A DNA stretch of 64,000 nt, taken from Klebsormidium nitens. Lineage: Eukaryota; Streptophyta; Klebsormidiophyceae; Klebsormidiales; Klebsormidiaceae. Position numbers and translations under genes: made by a program. The notes beneath the pieces are model-generated. The model did no database searches and was not told where the DNA came from. It was given only the letters and a program-made list of their open reading frames with translations. Each line of letters starts with the position of its first letter. Within the stretch, counting starts at the first letter, position 1. Positions 34,889-47,600 of the stretch are shown in pieces. The stretch lies in NCBI GenBank assembly GCA_000708835.1, contig DF237019.1, positions 169,674 through 233,673 on the forward strand. Direction: 5' to 3'.

Positions 34889-37800
34889 CTAATCCAACCA
34901 CTCGTCGCCCTCGCAATACTCGGCACGTCCCACGGGGGCCCACGTGAACCGGCTGATGTCATCGTCCGCCAGCAGCGCCTCCATGGTCGGCCCCAGCACG
35001 CTGACGTCAGCGCAGAAGCCCGCCCCGTATGACGTCACCAGGACGAAGCCGTCGAACGGAACGGAGTATTTCGCGACGCCGAGCGAGAGCGGGCGTCCGA
35101 ACCCGAAGTCCAGTTCGGACAGCGGTAATCCGGACACGGAGCTGATGACGACGTCCGGACCCAAATGGTGGTCCGTGCGCGGCCCGACACTGTCGATGTT
35201 GGGTTGGGCGGACACCCAGTCTACCATATCTTGGACGAACTGCGGGCTGGCGCGCTTCACCACGTTTCGTATGAGCTTCGCGCTCTGAAAGAGGGGAAAG
35301 GCTCCATTTAGCAACGGCAAATCCCGTCGTTTCGCGAACTTCTGCAGCGGTTGATTCCTGTAGCAGACGTTGTTCTCCTAACCAGGGGTTCCGATCCAAA
35401 GCTAAGCGAAGCTGACAACAACCGAAAGCAGATCAAGACGAAAAGCACTTTCTAGGCAACGGTTTCGAAAACGAGAGAAGCACGCAATATGCTTCAATGG
35501 AGTGAGCCACGCCGAAAGGGGATAAGTCAGAGAAGACATATGTATGCACTTCGTGACTTGGCAGAGTTTCCTTCACGTCGACAAGGACCGCAAAGTCTCC
35601 GAGTAGAGAACCAGCATCAAAAAGGCTGCCAGTAAGATCCAAATGCCGCTTATTCCACCTTTCATGAGGCAGCTCAGGCGCGCCGCACAGAAACTCTAGA
35701 TACTACAGTAAAGATTCGGGAGTTTATGTTCAACACAGGAAACGCGTTGCTGGCAGTGAGGTAAGAAATCTTGGTTTAGGAAACCCACCCAGGACACGAG
35801 TTGCTAGCAGTAACGGTTACAAGTAGGGTTAGAGAACCCACCCAGGACACCGGTTGCTCGCAGAGTTCTGCCGCCGTCACTCCTTCCGTCCGGTTCGGAA
35901 TGTGGACGTTGCCGACGTAACCCTCGGGAAGATCTGGGACGATATTCCGTCCGTTCATAGCGAAGACACAATGCGTGACCTGGCAGCAGAAAAAGGGCCT
36001 GTGAGTACAAGCTGCTTAGACCTCGGTTCTCTCAGGCTGACCACCTTTACGCGTCAGATTGCTCCGACTTCTGCAATCTCACAAGCGGCGACCAATGGCA
36101 AAGCCTCACCGCAAGTGGCAATTTCGTTGTGTGCAGACATGTACCTTAACACAAACTATATTCAAGATACCAACGCTGTACAAAATCTTTTACAGGCGAG
36201 TATAGGCTAAGCATATACGAATGACTCGCTCAGCATATTGATGGACACAAAACGGGGCACGCACGTACATGGGTTCCCGCCAGCCAGTCAAAACGTGTAC
36301 GACGCAGGCACGCCGTGAGTGCTGTGACCCAAAGGGGGTTCAGGTCAAGCTTCGGCTGAACAAACGGCCAACCAAGCGGCTAATCACACGGCAAACCAAA
36401 CCGCAAACCAAACGGCTAACCAAACGGCTAACCAAACGGCTACCCAAACGGCTAACCAAACGGCTACCCAAACGGCTAACCAAACGGCTAAACAAACGGC
36501 TAACCAAACGGCTAACCCGACGACGAATGCCCTCAGAGTCACGGCAGCCAGAAGCTCATACCAAAGCCCGGAGCCTACCTGCGCCGGGGTCTGTTTGGCC
36601 AATTCCCTGGCGTTTGTGATTCCTCTCCAGAGGAGTGCGCAAACAGCGTCGTTGGTCGAGACAAAGTCGCCAGCTGGCAGCCCTTGGTTAACCTCCGCTT
36701 TCAACTCCTGCAGCAAAAGCAATGGAAGAAGAGATGATAAAAAGCTCAATTAAAGCGATGCGAACCAGAGTGGGTAAATTACTTTGGGGGTTTATGGTGG
36801 CTACGGGTGTGCAGCACGTTACGTCGTTTGGATTAGGGTTGTTTGCCTTTATCGGAGCTTGTCAGAATCTTGGCTGATTAGCATTCGTCTTCAGTTTAAT
36901 ATCCGAGCAGGCGAAGCGAAGGGGAAAGTCGAGGAAGGAGGAAAAGGAAGTGACTAGGCGGCCAAGCAAGGGTGCATTGAAGCAGTCCCTCTTTCGTGGA
37001 GATAATCCCTCTTATAGTTTCGAAGTTGTTGGAGACGCTGTTGCACCATGGGACAAGAATAGCAGTGCGAACTCAGAAAAGGCTGACCAGAAGCTGCCCT
37101 GACACGGAACAGCAAGACCAGATACAGAGCTTCTTCGTTCTCTGAATTCTGTGTGTAGCGTTCGATAAGCGCACCACTCAACGTTGCCCAGCTGTTGAGA
37201 AAAGGCTGTAGCCTTTGCTAAAAGCCAGTTTGAACCCGGTCCGCGTCGCTCACTGTTCCAAGATCGTCCTAACCGTAGCCAGAGCAAATCAAGCAATAAG
37301 AGGCGAAAAGTAGCAGTACCTTCAGTTGGGCGGTGGGAAAGTGGAACCGGTGATACACAGTCGCGGTATACAGAAGGCTCCGCGGGATGACCGGGAAGAC
37401 CGCACAGAACGCGGCAAAGCCAAGCAGGTCCTTGACCGTTTTGCTGAATGGCATGAACGGAGTGTTGCCCATTGTGGGGTGCTCTAGAGCGATCACAGGG
37501 CATCCCGAAGCCTGCGGCCAAAGAAGCGGGGATCTGCTAACGTCAGCTTGCTTGCACCGACGTTCTTGATGTGGGGACTCGAGTCGGGCGGGTCAAAAGC
37601 CCAAAAACGGTATTCCGACTGTCAGTGGTGACTGCAATTATGGGAGCCTTTATTTGAGGTGCCTTTTGACCAATGCGAAGGCGCACCAGCTTGTGCAGGA
37701 TCTTAAGGCAGCAGCAAGACAGTCAAATCGACTGTCGAGTCAGACGTCCTCTGTACTACTGGAGCACTTCGAGGCGTTTCATGATAAGAAGAAAGGCATC

Positions 37801-39653
37801 AGAGGTGGGGTCCCACAAGAGAGAATAAAGCGGACAAGGAGAATACAGGAAAGATAAGCAGATCAAAAATAGTATGGGGCTAATTTTGAATAATGAGTAG
37901 CTCCAGCCAGCCGTTCGATAATGTCATTGGATCAATCTGACCGTCCGATTTCCAAGAAGAGACGGGTATATGACATTGCATCAAATGATATTTCAAGCAA
38001 CTCAGACCCTCATTAGGCTCGACCCCTCATTATGCCTGACACGCGGCACAATCAAAGCCGTCGATGTTGTGTCATGTCCCTATCCGAGTGGGACCGACCA
38101 GATTGCGAGTTAGTCATATCTCAAACATCATTCATTGATCGAGAGAGCCGAGTTTTGCTTGAGGGGCAGTTCAGGCAGAAAAGAGATTTGCTTGCACCCA
38201 CCTCAACGCACTTAAGCCTCGCGTATTCCAGCTTGTAAGGGGGCTTTTCTCCGCGCATTAGGTGCATCCAGTACTTGCAGAATGCGAATGCGCCGTATCC
38301 GTAGGTGAAGGTGTGATGAAACCCCATGGAGATGCACAGGCGATCGTCCTGAAACCGAGTGATCTGCAGTTTGCGACCAACGAAGAGAGTTGATTAGTTC
38401 TGGCCTTCCCAACGTTGCCCTCAATTGAAGACTACAACAAAACTGATCTAGGATCACAAAGTACGTGAATGATGTCACTACTTTTCGATGGTCCTCCAAT
38501 GAGGCGTTTCCTCGGCTCTGACTTGCAGACATTGACCAGAGATGGGGAGTCAGACCGTCAGACTCAGAGCGCCAGAAAGGCTACTCAATTATGAAGGCGC
38601 CATGTTGCAAAAGCCGATCAATTTCAAACTTGTTAGCAAACCAAGCAAGCATTGTTAAGCCACTTACGAGCATGAAGAACGTTATCACGAGAAACACACT
38701 CAAAGTGCTGGAAAAGTAGGCCGTGCTTATGCAGGATAACTTACCTGCATCAGTAAGAGCGGGACGTTTCCACCGGTCCCTGGGACCTCAAAGTGAAGCT
38801 GCTCCGTTCCATTGATAGTTAGCCCAGAAGCTAGGCGCTGCGGCAGGGGGCAGTTAGCCTCAGCCACACGCAAGTGGATGCCCTCATCATTGCAATCAAC
38901 TGCCAAGTGGCCCCCAGCGTTGACCTGCAACAGGTTAAGGAGGGGTTATGGGTTCAAGAGGGGTTATGGATAGCACGGCAGAGTGCGGTTTCTAAGAGGC
39001 GGGAAAGGAGGGAACACTAATTCGCTATTGTCAGCTGGAGTGCTGGTTCAGATGATGCGGAAGATCTCCAAACTGTGCTGGCCTTTTCCGGGGCTTCCTT
39101 ACAAAATGCTGCCTACGCAGTCATGATACACACTCCTATGCTTTGAGGCTCCTACAGTTCCGATCAGATCAGGCGAATCTCTGAGCTAAGGTGCATCAGT
39201 GGGGGATGCTTGCGCATGTTCCTACAGCATTCAACAAGCACTGTAGATTCACAACGAAGGGAACCTCATTACAAATGAAGTGAAGGCCACGGTGTCCCTC
39301 GGCGTTCAAAAAGAAGATCTACAACAACTCGTATAGGGGATCCCTTTCAGAGCATCGAAACTGAGAACAAACAGGTCAACGAGGTCCGGAACGTGCTTGC
39401 AAAAGCGCTCCGCCAAACTGCGCGGTGGCTAAGGCACGCTTTTTTTGGGTGTACTTACCACAAACCGTCCTGCTAAAGGGGGGACCGCTGCCAGTGCCTC
39501 TGCCAGAGTGGCTTGGCACTTTGCGACAAACGCATCGAGCGTGGTTTCTGCGGGGCAAAACCAAGGTGTGCTTGAATAAACACTCCTCCACAAACGGTTC
39601 ACGTTCATGTAACGTGTAGACAACGTTAAGAGAGCAACTGAGGTGGGGACCAT
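34889..39653 (-). CDS. BAHD-family acyltransferase with HxxxY in place of HxxxD
   Basis: Seven minus-strand exons, 39459-39653, 38745-38924, 38202-38363, 37320-37511, 36579-36707, 35842-35979 and 34889-35284, all phase 0, give 463 residues, the usual BAHD length. Family marks in order: VPPLAGRFV and LAVDCNDEGIHL near the N-terminus, PLLLMQ, the acceptor-site motif region MGFHHTFTYGYG (residues 139-149), DFVSTNDAVCALLWRGI, GYVGNVHIP, and DFGFGRP (391-397), the DFGWG motif. BAHD enzymes move acyl groups from CoA to alcohols or amines. The catalytic His142 is kept, but the motif's Asp is Tyr146. In known enzymes that Asp is structural, forming a salt bridge, so activity may be altered or lost. 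All splice sites are canonical and the frame is intact, which argues for a functional, perhaps diverged, protein. Introns hold a 12-bp minisatellite and an exon-edge echo. Confidence 0.9.
35735..35812 (-). repeat. Echo of BAHD exon 6, 3' edge
   Basis: The sequence at 35779-35812 (AAACCCACCCAGGACAC, then TTGCTAGCAG) copies the real exon end and donor at 35834-35868, about 55 bp away. A weaker copy (GGAAACGCGTTGCTGGCAG) is at 35738-35756. The first copy keeps TCCTGG|GTGGGTTT, a full donor. Confidence 0.8.
36356..36519. repeat. 12-bp minisatellite in BAHD intron 5
   Basis: About 13 units of GGCTAACCAAAC lie in tandem, with single-base variants (TACCCAAAC, AAACAAAC). Because 12 is a multiple of three, the minus strand stays open from exon 5 through the repeat as a V/W/L/A repeat if the intron is retained. 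Confidence 0.95.
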
Positions 39654-40750
39654 GGCAATGGTGAATGGTGGTGGTCAAATCAAAGCACTGAGGAAAGCAA
39701 AGGAAAGACCTTTAGTGGACCATGTCAACACATGCAGCTTCGGAAGAAGATAGCGACAACCAGAATCCAGGGCAACTCTCAAGGTTGCAAGAGGCGCCCA
39801 TCGTATCGTTCCGCACGAGACGAACGTCAGCAGAATAGATGCAGTCAGGCGCACTGTGCTTGACTGAAAGTCTACAGTAAACCTTTAGACTGGACAGCAT
39901 TGCAGGACGTGCCGCCTTTGTGTTTTGCATCACTGTCTTTCCGCAAGCAGCGAAAGACTGACCTTTTGGGAGGGGAGGCAGAAAGACAATGATAGGGGGG
40001 TAGTGCGTCCGAAAGAGCCACATGTCCATCAGGGACAGCGCCAGAGTGTGGCGGTGCGTCGGAGTGGTCGGCGGAACTATAACACATCTTGCAAAACTGT
40101 GACCTTCATGCTCTGCTGTGCGACTAACAGATACAACCCGGCCTGAGGCAGCTGGAGAACTAGCTAAACACGTGCTGCGGCCGCCCTCGTTCATCGGTGC
40201 CCTCCTCAATGCGAGCCCACAACTCAATTCTTACGTTTCCTCGCTGCTCTGAAGTCGACTGCACGGTTTGTATTGCAGCTTTTGGCATGGTGCTACCTAT
40301 TACTATTTATGATCATGGCGTCATGGCCATTGGCATGAGGACAGAAGCTTAGGAAGCTACCGTCCTGGTCCGTAGCCTGAGGCTAATAGGGGGTCAAAAT
40401 TTCTACCGTGGTCCGTAGGTACCTTCCAAAAGGGACCTCCATGCCCATGTGAGCCCTTGCCAGGAAACCCTAAAACCTTAATTTACCGTATACCTAGGTA
40501 CACTAGGGATGTTATGTACAGATGTACGCTCTGGTCGCCACCCAACCACTCTCCACCGAGCGCTGAGTTCAGATTTCAATGAGCACATGACTTATGGGCA
40601 GAACTGTGGGGTCAGCTTGACCCAACCGGTGCATGGGTATGGTGATTTCGTAACGGCGACGTATTGAAGCAACGTACAGATAAAAGCGTACTTACTTAAA
40701 TGCTATATAGACTTAGGGTCTGCTCAAACTTGGTGTTCGTCGATCGAAGA
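39654..40750. other. Intergenic, BAHD upstream region
   Basis: This should hold the BAHD promoter. A 171-codon minus frame at 39712-40227 has no family features and is not called. CTACCGT-TGGTCCGTAG occurs twice (40355 and 40400). Confidence 0.45.
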
Positions 40751-40831
40751 GCTAGTTTTGCGGAGTGGTCAAACGCGGAGGACTTAAGACCCTCTCCTTC
40801 GGGTTCGCCGGTTCGAACCCGGCAGCTAGCA
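40751..40831 (+). tRNA. tRNA-Leu (anticodon UAA)
   Basis: An 81-nt class II tRNA. The acceptor arms GCTAGTT and AGCTAGC pair with one wobble, the D arm is GCG/CGC, the anticodon loop is CTTAAGA, the variable arm TCCTTCGGGTTC can pair, the T arm is GCCGG-TTCGAAC-CCGGC, and the discriminator is A as expected for leucine. The innermost anticodon-stem pair (31-39) is A-C, a mismatch. No intron is present. Confidence 0.93.
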
Positions 40832-40843
40832 TCGACGGCGCTC

Positions 40844-40848
40844 TTTTT
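40844..40848 (+). terminator. Pol III terminator of tRNA-Leu
   Basis: T5 lies 12 nt beyond the tRNA 3' end, with a second longer T run near 40866-40873. Confidence 0.7.
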
Positions 40849-43800
40849 CATCTATTTTGTTTCTGTTTTTTTCTGGCTCTCTCATTCTGGTGGGCATTCT
40901 TGCCTTTGCTTCGATGTTTACTTAACTTCTCTCAAGCAACGAAGGCAACAAACGTTGATCGGCTCAGTTTGCAATATCAACTTTCACAACTTTCGCACTT
41001 TTAGTTTAAATCAATCGCCAAGCAGATCAGACATGGATCGTGGCCGCTTTTGCGAAACGAAACATTCACTAAGCAGTTACTCTTACATTATGCTCGGAGC
41101 CACTCGTGACGCACGGTCGCAGAAAGGCAAAGCTCAGTAGCTGCCAAGCGATTCAAATAGGGTTCAAATGCTCAAACGGGCGCGGCGGCGCAGGCTGGTC
41201 ACGGAACCAAGAAAGACCCTGGAAAGGTCGAAAGGAATACATTGCCATGTGATCTCACGACCTTGTTGTACTTGCTGAAGATGCTCCCGGGCTGAGGGGC
41301 GAGATTGCAAGATGGCTCCAAGGTGGTGCAAAAGCAAGAAACCCTCGATCCTAAACAGTAAGCATTTGGGGTTTAACTGCAATCCTAACTCAAAACCTCA
41401 CGCGCTCCACCGTAACGCCATAGCGCCATTAAAATCTCAAGCCACTACTGTCCAATGGGCTTACTCTCCTCTGAACTAATCGGGATCAAGAGCAGTTCAC
41501 ATATTAGGTGGCAAACGTGCTTGCCATTGACCTTCAACGTTAGAAGATTCTCATGCAGGTAATTGTGACCATGCATGCTCTCAGCGACCTGCACGTACCG
41601 CCGTACGACAACATGGATTGGCGCCACCGGCTCCAATCTAGAAATCTACCCTCATTATAGTCTGGTGCATCATGATTGGAAGATGAACGCGAAGGGTGAC
41701 GAAATGCTTCGGAGCACATTTTCGGTTACAAGTTCATCGCCTTAGAACTTCGTTAGATCAGGAGATCGGATACTCAGAGCTGAATTGCTGAAGGCCGTAA
41801 CTGAAGTACGTAACATAATATTGGCAGTGAAAACCGACCGCGGCTCAAGCTAACGGATGTCATGTGACTGAGTTGCCCACTGCTTGAAGCAGATCCTAAA
41901 ACTCATTATGAAGCGTAGCCCCAGTCTGAACTGAACAACACAACGTGACCTGATCAACATGAACAACGTAAACGATCTTTTCCGCCTTTAGGTGTCAGTT
42001 TACATCGCTCTCGCAGGCGTTTGGAGTCTGGCTACCGCAAACAAACCCTTCACGTTACTGGAAACTACTGAGTGACATGAGATGTCTGCCAAGACCCACG
42101 TGGCAAGTTCCTGCCCTGGACTCGCAGTCGTCTTTCGGCCGCAACCTCGTCTTAATGAGGCCTTCAATGTTTATTCTGCACTCCCCGTCGTGAGACCCCT
42201 TGCGGTATAATGGAAACTCGCTGGAGTGGGTTTCCGGGTGCATAGGATACGTTGTTGATGCTGTACCTGTTCAGAGGATCGTTCAGCTCTGGTATTGGTC
42301 TCAGATTGAAATAGTGAAACTGCTTCGAGGAATCGTTGCTATGCTGCCCTCAGAAATTCTCCAAACTGAGGCTGTGGGTTAGTATGCGTCATCTTTCCTT
42401 CAAAAATTCAAAGGTCAGCAGATATACTTTTTATATTGAGCAAACATTGTGTGTGCTTTGCTTCTTGAATCATCAGCCCACGAGGAAACAGTGAAAGTGT
42501 ATTTTAGCACAGTTACGGCCCAGATCCTTCCAGAAATGCAGAAAACTTTCTAGGACGAGAGTTTGATGCCTTCTTTCAGGGATCGGCAGAAGAATACGTC
42601 TCTCCTGCTACTGCTACAAGAAAAGGACAGGTGAAATTAGAAAGATCAACTTGAGACGATCTCACTTCTGAAATTTTAAGGTTCCGCAAAACGAAACAAA
42701 ATAGATTCGCTTACTCGTATCAGAGTCGGTTGGAGAGGGCGCACAATGCCGGAAGTCGCCCGTCTCAGGAGCCGTCATCCTAGAGAAGAAACAATTCCGG
42801 TTTTTAAATACAGAAGGTAATATTGGACACTTCGAAAGAGCGGTTCTGCAGTTTGACATCAGTTGGGACCTGGGTGAATCGGGTACTGCGACTGAGCGGC
42901 CCCTTGTTGGCCTAGCACGACCAACGAAAGCGTGAGAGGAGCTTCTTCACTTAGCCTGAACCTCCCTACTGGAAAGAGTAGGCTCTCTGAAGTGTATGCT
43001 CGAGCGGGAGTACCCAACAAGTCCTGTTGAATCACAATAAGTCCACAGCAGTGCCATAAAGGCCCACTTCAGTAGTACAACCCTCGGGTATTGGTAAGGA
43101 GTTCTATAGTAGGCGCAAAGAAACGACCTTCTACCTCCAAGATCTGGTTTTGTGATTAACAACTGGTTAAAGATCTTACTTCGTCCATCTGATTATATGG
43201 AGAATGCTGATGAGATAAATGAGGCAATCAGCCGCGGTTTACGAGCATCAAGCGTTAAATGGGTCTCCTTCTGGTCTTGTGTTTGTTCACGAACTGCCAA
43301 AGAGAGAATATTCTCGGTACCCGAAGACTGTGTCCTGGCCTCAGCCTACTAGCTGCTTCTGTCAGAACCCGTTGTAAGGAACTTCGACTCCGTACGACCT
43401 AGCGCCTCACTTTCAACGACCTACATCGGACTCAACAAATCAAACCACAGCTTCAAAACCAATGTGAGATCCTTTCAGCTTTCAGAAGGTCGGTCTTTGC
43501 CTCATCCCAAGCTAGTGTTTTTCGTTCAAGGGTCTTGCATGCGTCATGGACCATTTCAGAATTCATTGAAAGAAATTTCCGAAGCGCCCCAGCTTCAAGT
43601 TTTCAAAGCACACTATCAAAAGATTGACCTGTTACCGTTTCAAGAGTTTATTAAACAAAAGCTCCGACTTTGGGTCTCACCTTCGAGGATACTGGGGCTC
43701 CGAATATGGTGCCCTCCTGAATGACACTCTTTTGTACAGCTCTTGCAAGAGAGCCGTAGCCATCGCCAAGGCACAGGCTGGCTGCGTCTTTGGATGCACT

Positions 43801-44698
43801 TGGTAGCACGGGGTGGCTTTACTGATGAGACCCACGAACTCGTAAAGCCCCAGTCAATAGCTCAGCAGCGGAATCAAGGAACAGACCCAACTGACCCGAC
43901 AAAGCAACAGAAAGCGGAGAAGCGCCCTGAACGCTTTGGGAACGCTTTAGTTTTCTGCGCAAGATGTCTTGTTTGTAGCTTACGATTTTCTGTACCGATC
44001 AAAGGACGAAAGCTGGACAGATGGTACAACAGTAAGACTCAGTTGTGAGCCTATTGAATACGGTGCAGGCTCCTCAAGCTTACACAAAGCTTAGCTCAGG
44101 AATATGAACAATCAGTGAACCTGCTGCGAAGCTGCATTTGCAACTCAGTACTGTCTTTCTGAAGCAAATAGTCCATGTACTTTTTCGGTGCAGGCCACTG
44201 AGCGACTATAGCTAGCAGCGCCCAGATTTCTAAAGGACGAGTACTTTAGATTCCTTCTCCGCAAGCAGTCAAAAGTTATCAGTCCTGATGTTGAGTCAGA
44301 GTCAGCTTCGATACATCTAAATGTACATGGCACCTCCAGGTGATCAGCTGGTGATAGTGGTGATTTCGGGGAGGCTGCATGGTGGCATGGGCCACGCATC
44401 CACGCATGGTAGCATGGGCCGGACGTACACCCGACGTACACGAGCCGCGGGCGCGCGCGCGAGACGACTGGCCGGCCGGCGCGGGTTTGACGAGGGTTTC
44501 AACTTCTCCTACGGCCCGCCTGTTCTGCCAGGGATCCCCTTACGTCGTGATGGTGTGACCTCATCTTGATCGTGAGCGTCAGCATTGAAGTTGAGGGACA
44601 TGAGAGGCATGTGGTCCGCTCATCCGCTGCTCTGAAGAAAGCCTCAGCTAGAAACGGACGCCTTCCCTGATCCTTTAGGCTGCAGGCCGGCAGCAGCA
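40849..44698. other. Intergenic, nothing recognised
   Basis: Nearly 4 kb without a supported gene. Frames such as 43464-43724 and 43743-44048 are uninterrupted for 85-100 codons but match nothing I know. The last 300 bp become CG-rich before hydrolase gene B. Confidence 0.45.
44379..44525. promoter_or_regulatory. CG-rich upstream region of hydrolase B with direct repeats
   Basis: GCATGGT(G/A)GCATGGGCC occurs twice (44379 and 44403) and CGACGTACAC-type words twice, followed by a CG-dense patch (CGCGGGCGCGCGCGCGAG, GGCCGGCCGGCGCGGG). It lies 170-320 bp before the ATG at 44699. A promoter role is inferred from position and composition only. Confidence 0.4.
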
Positions 44699-47600
44699 AT
44701 GGCAGCAGCTCATTCTGCGTACACCGCATCAAACTTGCAAAAAGGCCCAGATATTGCTCCAAAGTCCACCTCTGCAAATGAGCTGTCTTCAGACCACAAT
44801 GTGATTGACGTCGAGCGTCTGCTGATAGAATCCAGACAGGTGCGCACAAATGATGCAAATCCTGCTGAGGAGACTCATTACGTACTTGTGATCCATGGCA
44901 CATTCTCCCAGCCAAAGAAGAAAGGATTGGCGACCTGGTTTCACCCGGACCCGAACAAGGGCTCGGACAACTTTTGCGCGCGCCTCGCCGTCCGATTGTC
45001 CGGCGGGCACTTTGGGGAGGAGTCCGTGTGGAGAGCGTTGCCAGATCCGGAGCTGCTTCCAAATGGGGTGCGGTATCCGTTCTATTGGGATGGCAGCAAT
45101 ACGGATGAGGGGCGCAAGGAAGGTGAGCTTTATCTCACTTTCTTGCCCCTTTTTGGATTTTTAGGGGTATCCTCTGAGCCTATATTCTGGTGCTGCAGTC
45201 TTGAATCGCAGCATGACTTCCGTCGCTAAAGGGGCTAAATATGTGCAATCATCACATGTGGGGCCGATCAATCGATCTCAGCTTCAGAAACCTCCTGTAC
45301 AGGTCTCAACAATGCCACTGGAAGCCCTATTGCCAGCAGCATTCGACGCCAGAAATGCCGCATTTGTCGGCGTCATGGTTGCGTCTCACTTTTTGATAAG
45401 ATGTTGACATGATCTCATCTTAAAATGGTCTTGGTCACGACATTCTGTAAGCAACGGTTTCCTTGCTCATGGCGCCAGAATGAAGACGGTGGGGAATGGA
45501 TTGGGGGCTATGACTATGTTCTGCAAGACTTTGTATCTTGCAGAGCTCTCCTTTGAAGGCCACTAATATTGAGATACGGAAGTCCCTCGCTAGCAACCCC
45601 AACAGGACAAATTCCCATCAGGAATACCACGGTAGCAGCAATACGGTAATAACATAAACCATGCACAAGAGACATAGATTCCGTTCGATTTTGCCGAGGG
45701 CCGCTTATCCTGACCCATCTCCCTCTTGCTGCGTAAACCCATGTGCTTAATCCTCTGAATCATGATTGCAACCTTCACCCTGTTGACCAATGTCAGTAGG
45801 ATCTTAGGGGACCAGAGAGGCTGGGGGATCTGCTTCACCACTGCGACAGCTGAACATAAGCTTTTGCTTACAATCAGGCGCTTATCATTCTCAACTCTGG
45901 GAACTGGGGACATGCTCATTCAAAGAGTGGACGGTTTCGACTTGGCTTGAAATCATCTACGTGGCAGTTGACGCCGCCCCTTATGAAAGACTCCCCATTT
46001 AAACACACCTTTTCTGGTTCTCTCTTCTGCAGGGGCGTGGCAGCTTGCCAAACTGATCCGGCACATTGCAAACCGGGACCCGTCAGCGCGGATCCACCTC
46101 ATTGCCCATTCACACGGAGGGAATGTGGCGCTCAAGGTGAGTGCGAATGGGCACCACGTGAACCTCTTTGGCACTCGTTTCAATATCAGATGGTTTATCA
46201 CAGCGTGTGCAATAGAGGATTGTATCCTGATGGTAAGCTGAGAGAAAAATCACTGTCAAGGGTGAAGCGTTTGTAATTTTTCCTTCCTGTAAGTTCCAGA
46301 TTCAGTGTTGAGGGTAGACATGTTCTTTCCGGGAGCTTCCTTACAGCAATCCACGTTGCCAAGGCTTCCTTCCTGAGAGCGTCGAGGAGGAATCTGTTTG
46401 TGCATGTGCGTAACACATGCTGAAAGTTTTGCCCAAGCAGTGGTAAGGAGCCAAGCGAATTTGTCACCATCATTGTACTGAAACCACCGCACCTGCCCCA
46501 TACTTCTTAACGCTCTACTGAACTCTTCCAAGTTACACCCAAAGAATCTCGAACCAAGATCGAAAATGTTCATTTTACCCGCAAGCGACTCAGCAATACG
46601 TCCAGAAGCTGGAGCCTTGGCGCGTTCCGTTCCTGCATATTCTTGAACGTTTTGGGAGGTTGAACAGTTTCTCCAACGTACACGCGAAAAGCTTGGACCA
46701 CTTTCAGAAACGTGTGACTTTGCGGTGAGCATTTCGTCCAAGAGTTGGAGCCGCAGAGTGCCGATGAGAACTCACCAAGCGTTGCTTTTGGACTGCTTGG
46801 ATGTGGAATCCTTGACATCTTAATGAATTCTTATTGTGCCCATAGGCGATCGAGCAGTACGTCCAGAAGCTGGAGCCGCGGAGTGCCGAGGAGGACTGGC
46901 CGGACGCCGTCCGCGAGCGCTTTCGGATGGCGCACCAGGCGCAGGCGGACGAGATCGCGCGTTGGCGGAAAGTGGAGGGAGTGCCCTGGTTTGGCCGCGT
47001 TGTCCCATTCCTAGTTGTCCGAAGGGGGCGGAAAGGTGGGGAACGAAGCCTGTCTCGGCCGCAATTCCTGCGAGCATTTATTAGATATGTTCCCGCGCAA
47101 GTCGGGACTGTGTTTCGAGAGAGCCGGCTTATCTGGCTTTCATCTGCGCAAGCGCTCTGGAATAGTAACAACTGATTCAAGACAAAATACAGCGTCCACT
47201 TCATCAGCTCGAAAGACATGTCGTATTTAAACTTTTGTCGTTTGATATTAACCCTCTTCGGTGACTGCTTAACAAAGCTCTTGCTGCGGGCATTTTTGAG
47301 TTGGTAACTTTCCGGCCGCCCCTCAAAAATGCCCGCAGCAAGAGCGGTGTTGGGATTGCGCTTAGCAATGTGCGTATGGGTGCCAAACTTAACCCGGATT
47401 TGAATATGGGTTAGTCCTCTTGGGTTTGTCTTGGTCCCTGGTTTCGAACCAAGATATCCATCTCCACATGGAAGGACGCAGGTCGCACAGGCGCAAACGC
47501 ACCAAATAGACACAGGGACATCGCCCCTAGAGTGCGCTCGTTGATTGGGCACACTGATCTTGTTCCACCGTGTTGGCTTGGTCAAAAGAATCTGACCATC

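Noticed and set aside
36384-36749. 121-codon minus frame with VWLAV repeats as a membrane protein
   Set aside because: It is BAHD exon 5 read through its donor into the 12-bp minisatellite.
39712-40227. 171-codon minus-strand frame upstream of BAHD
   Set aside because: No family features; overlaps the expected promoter and 5' region.
47435-47480. tRNA-like GGTTTCGAACC sequence
   Set aside because: The stem and loop lengths do not give a T arm, and no acceptor or anticodon arm can be drawn.
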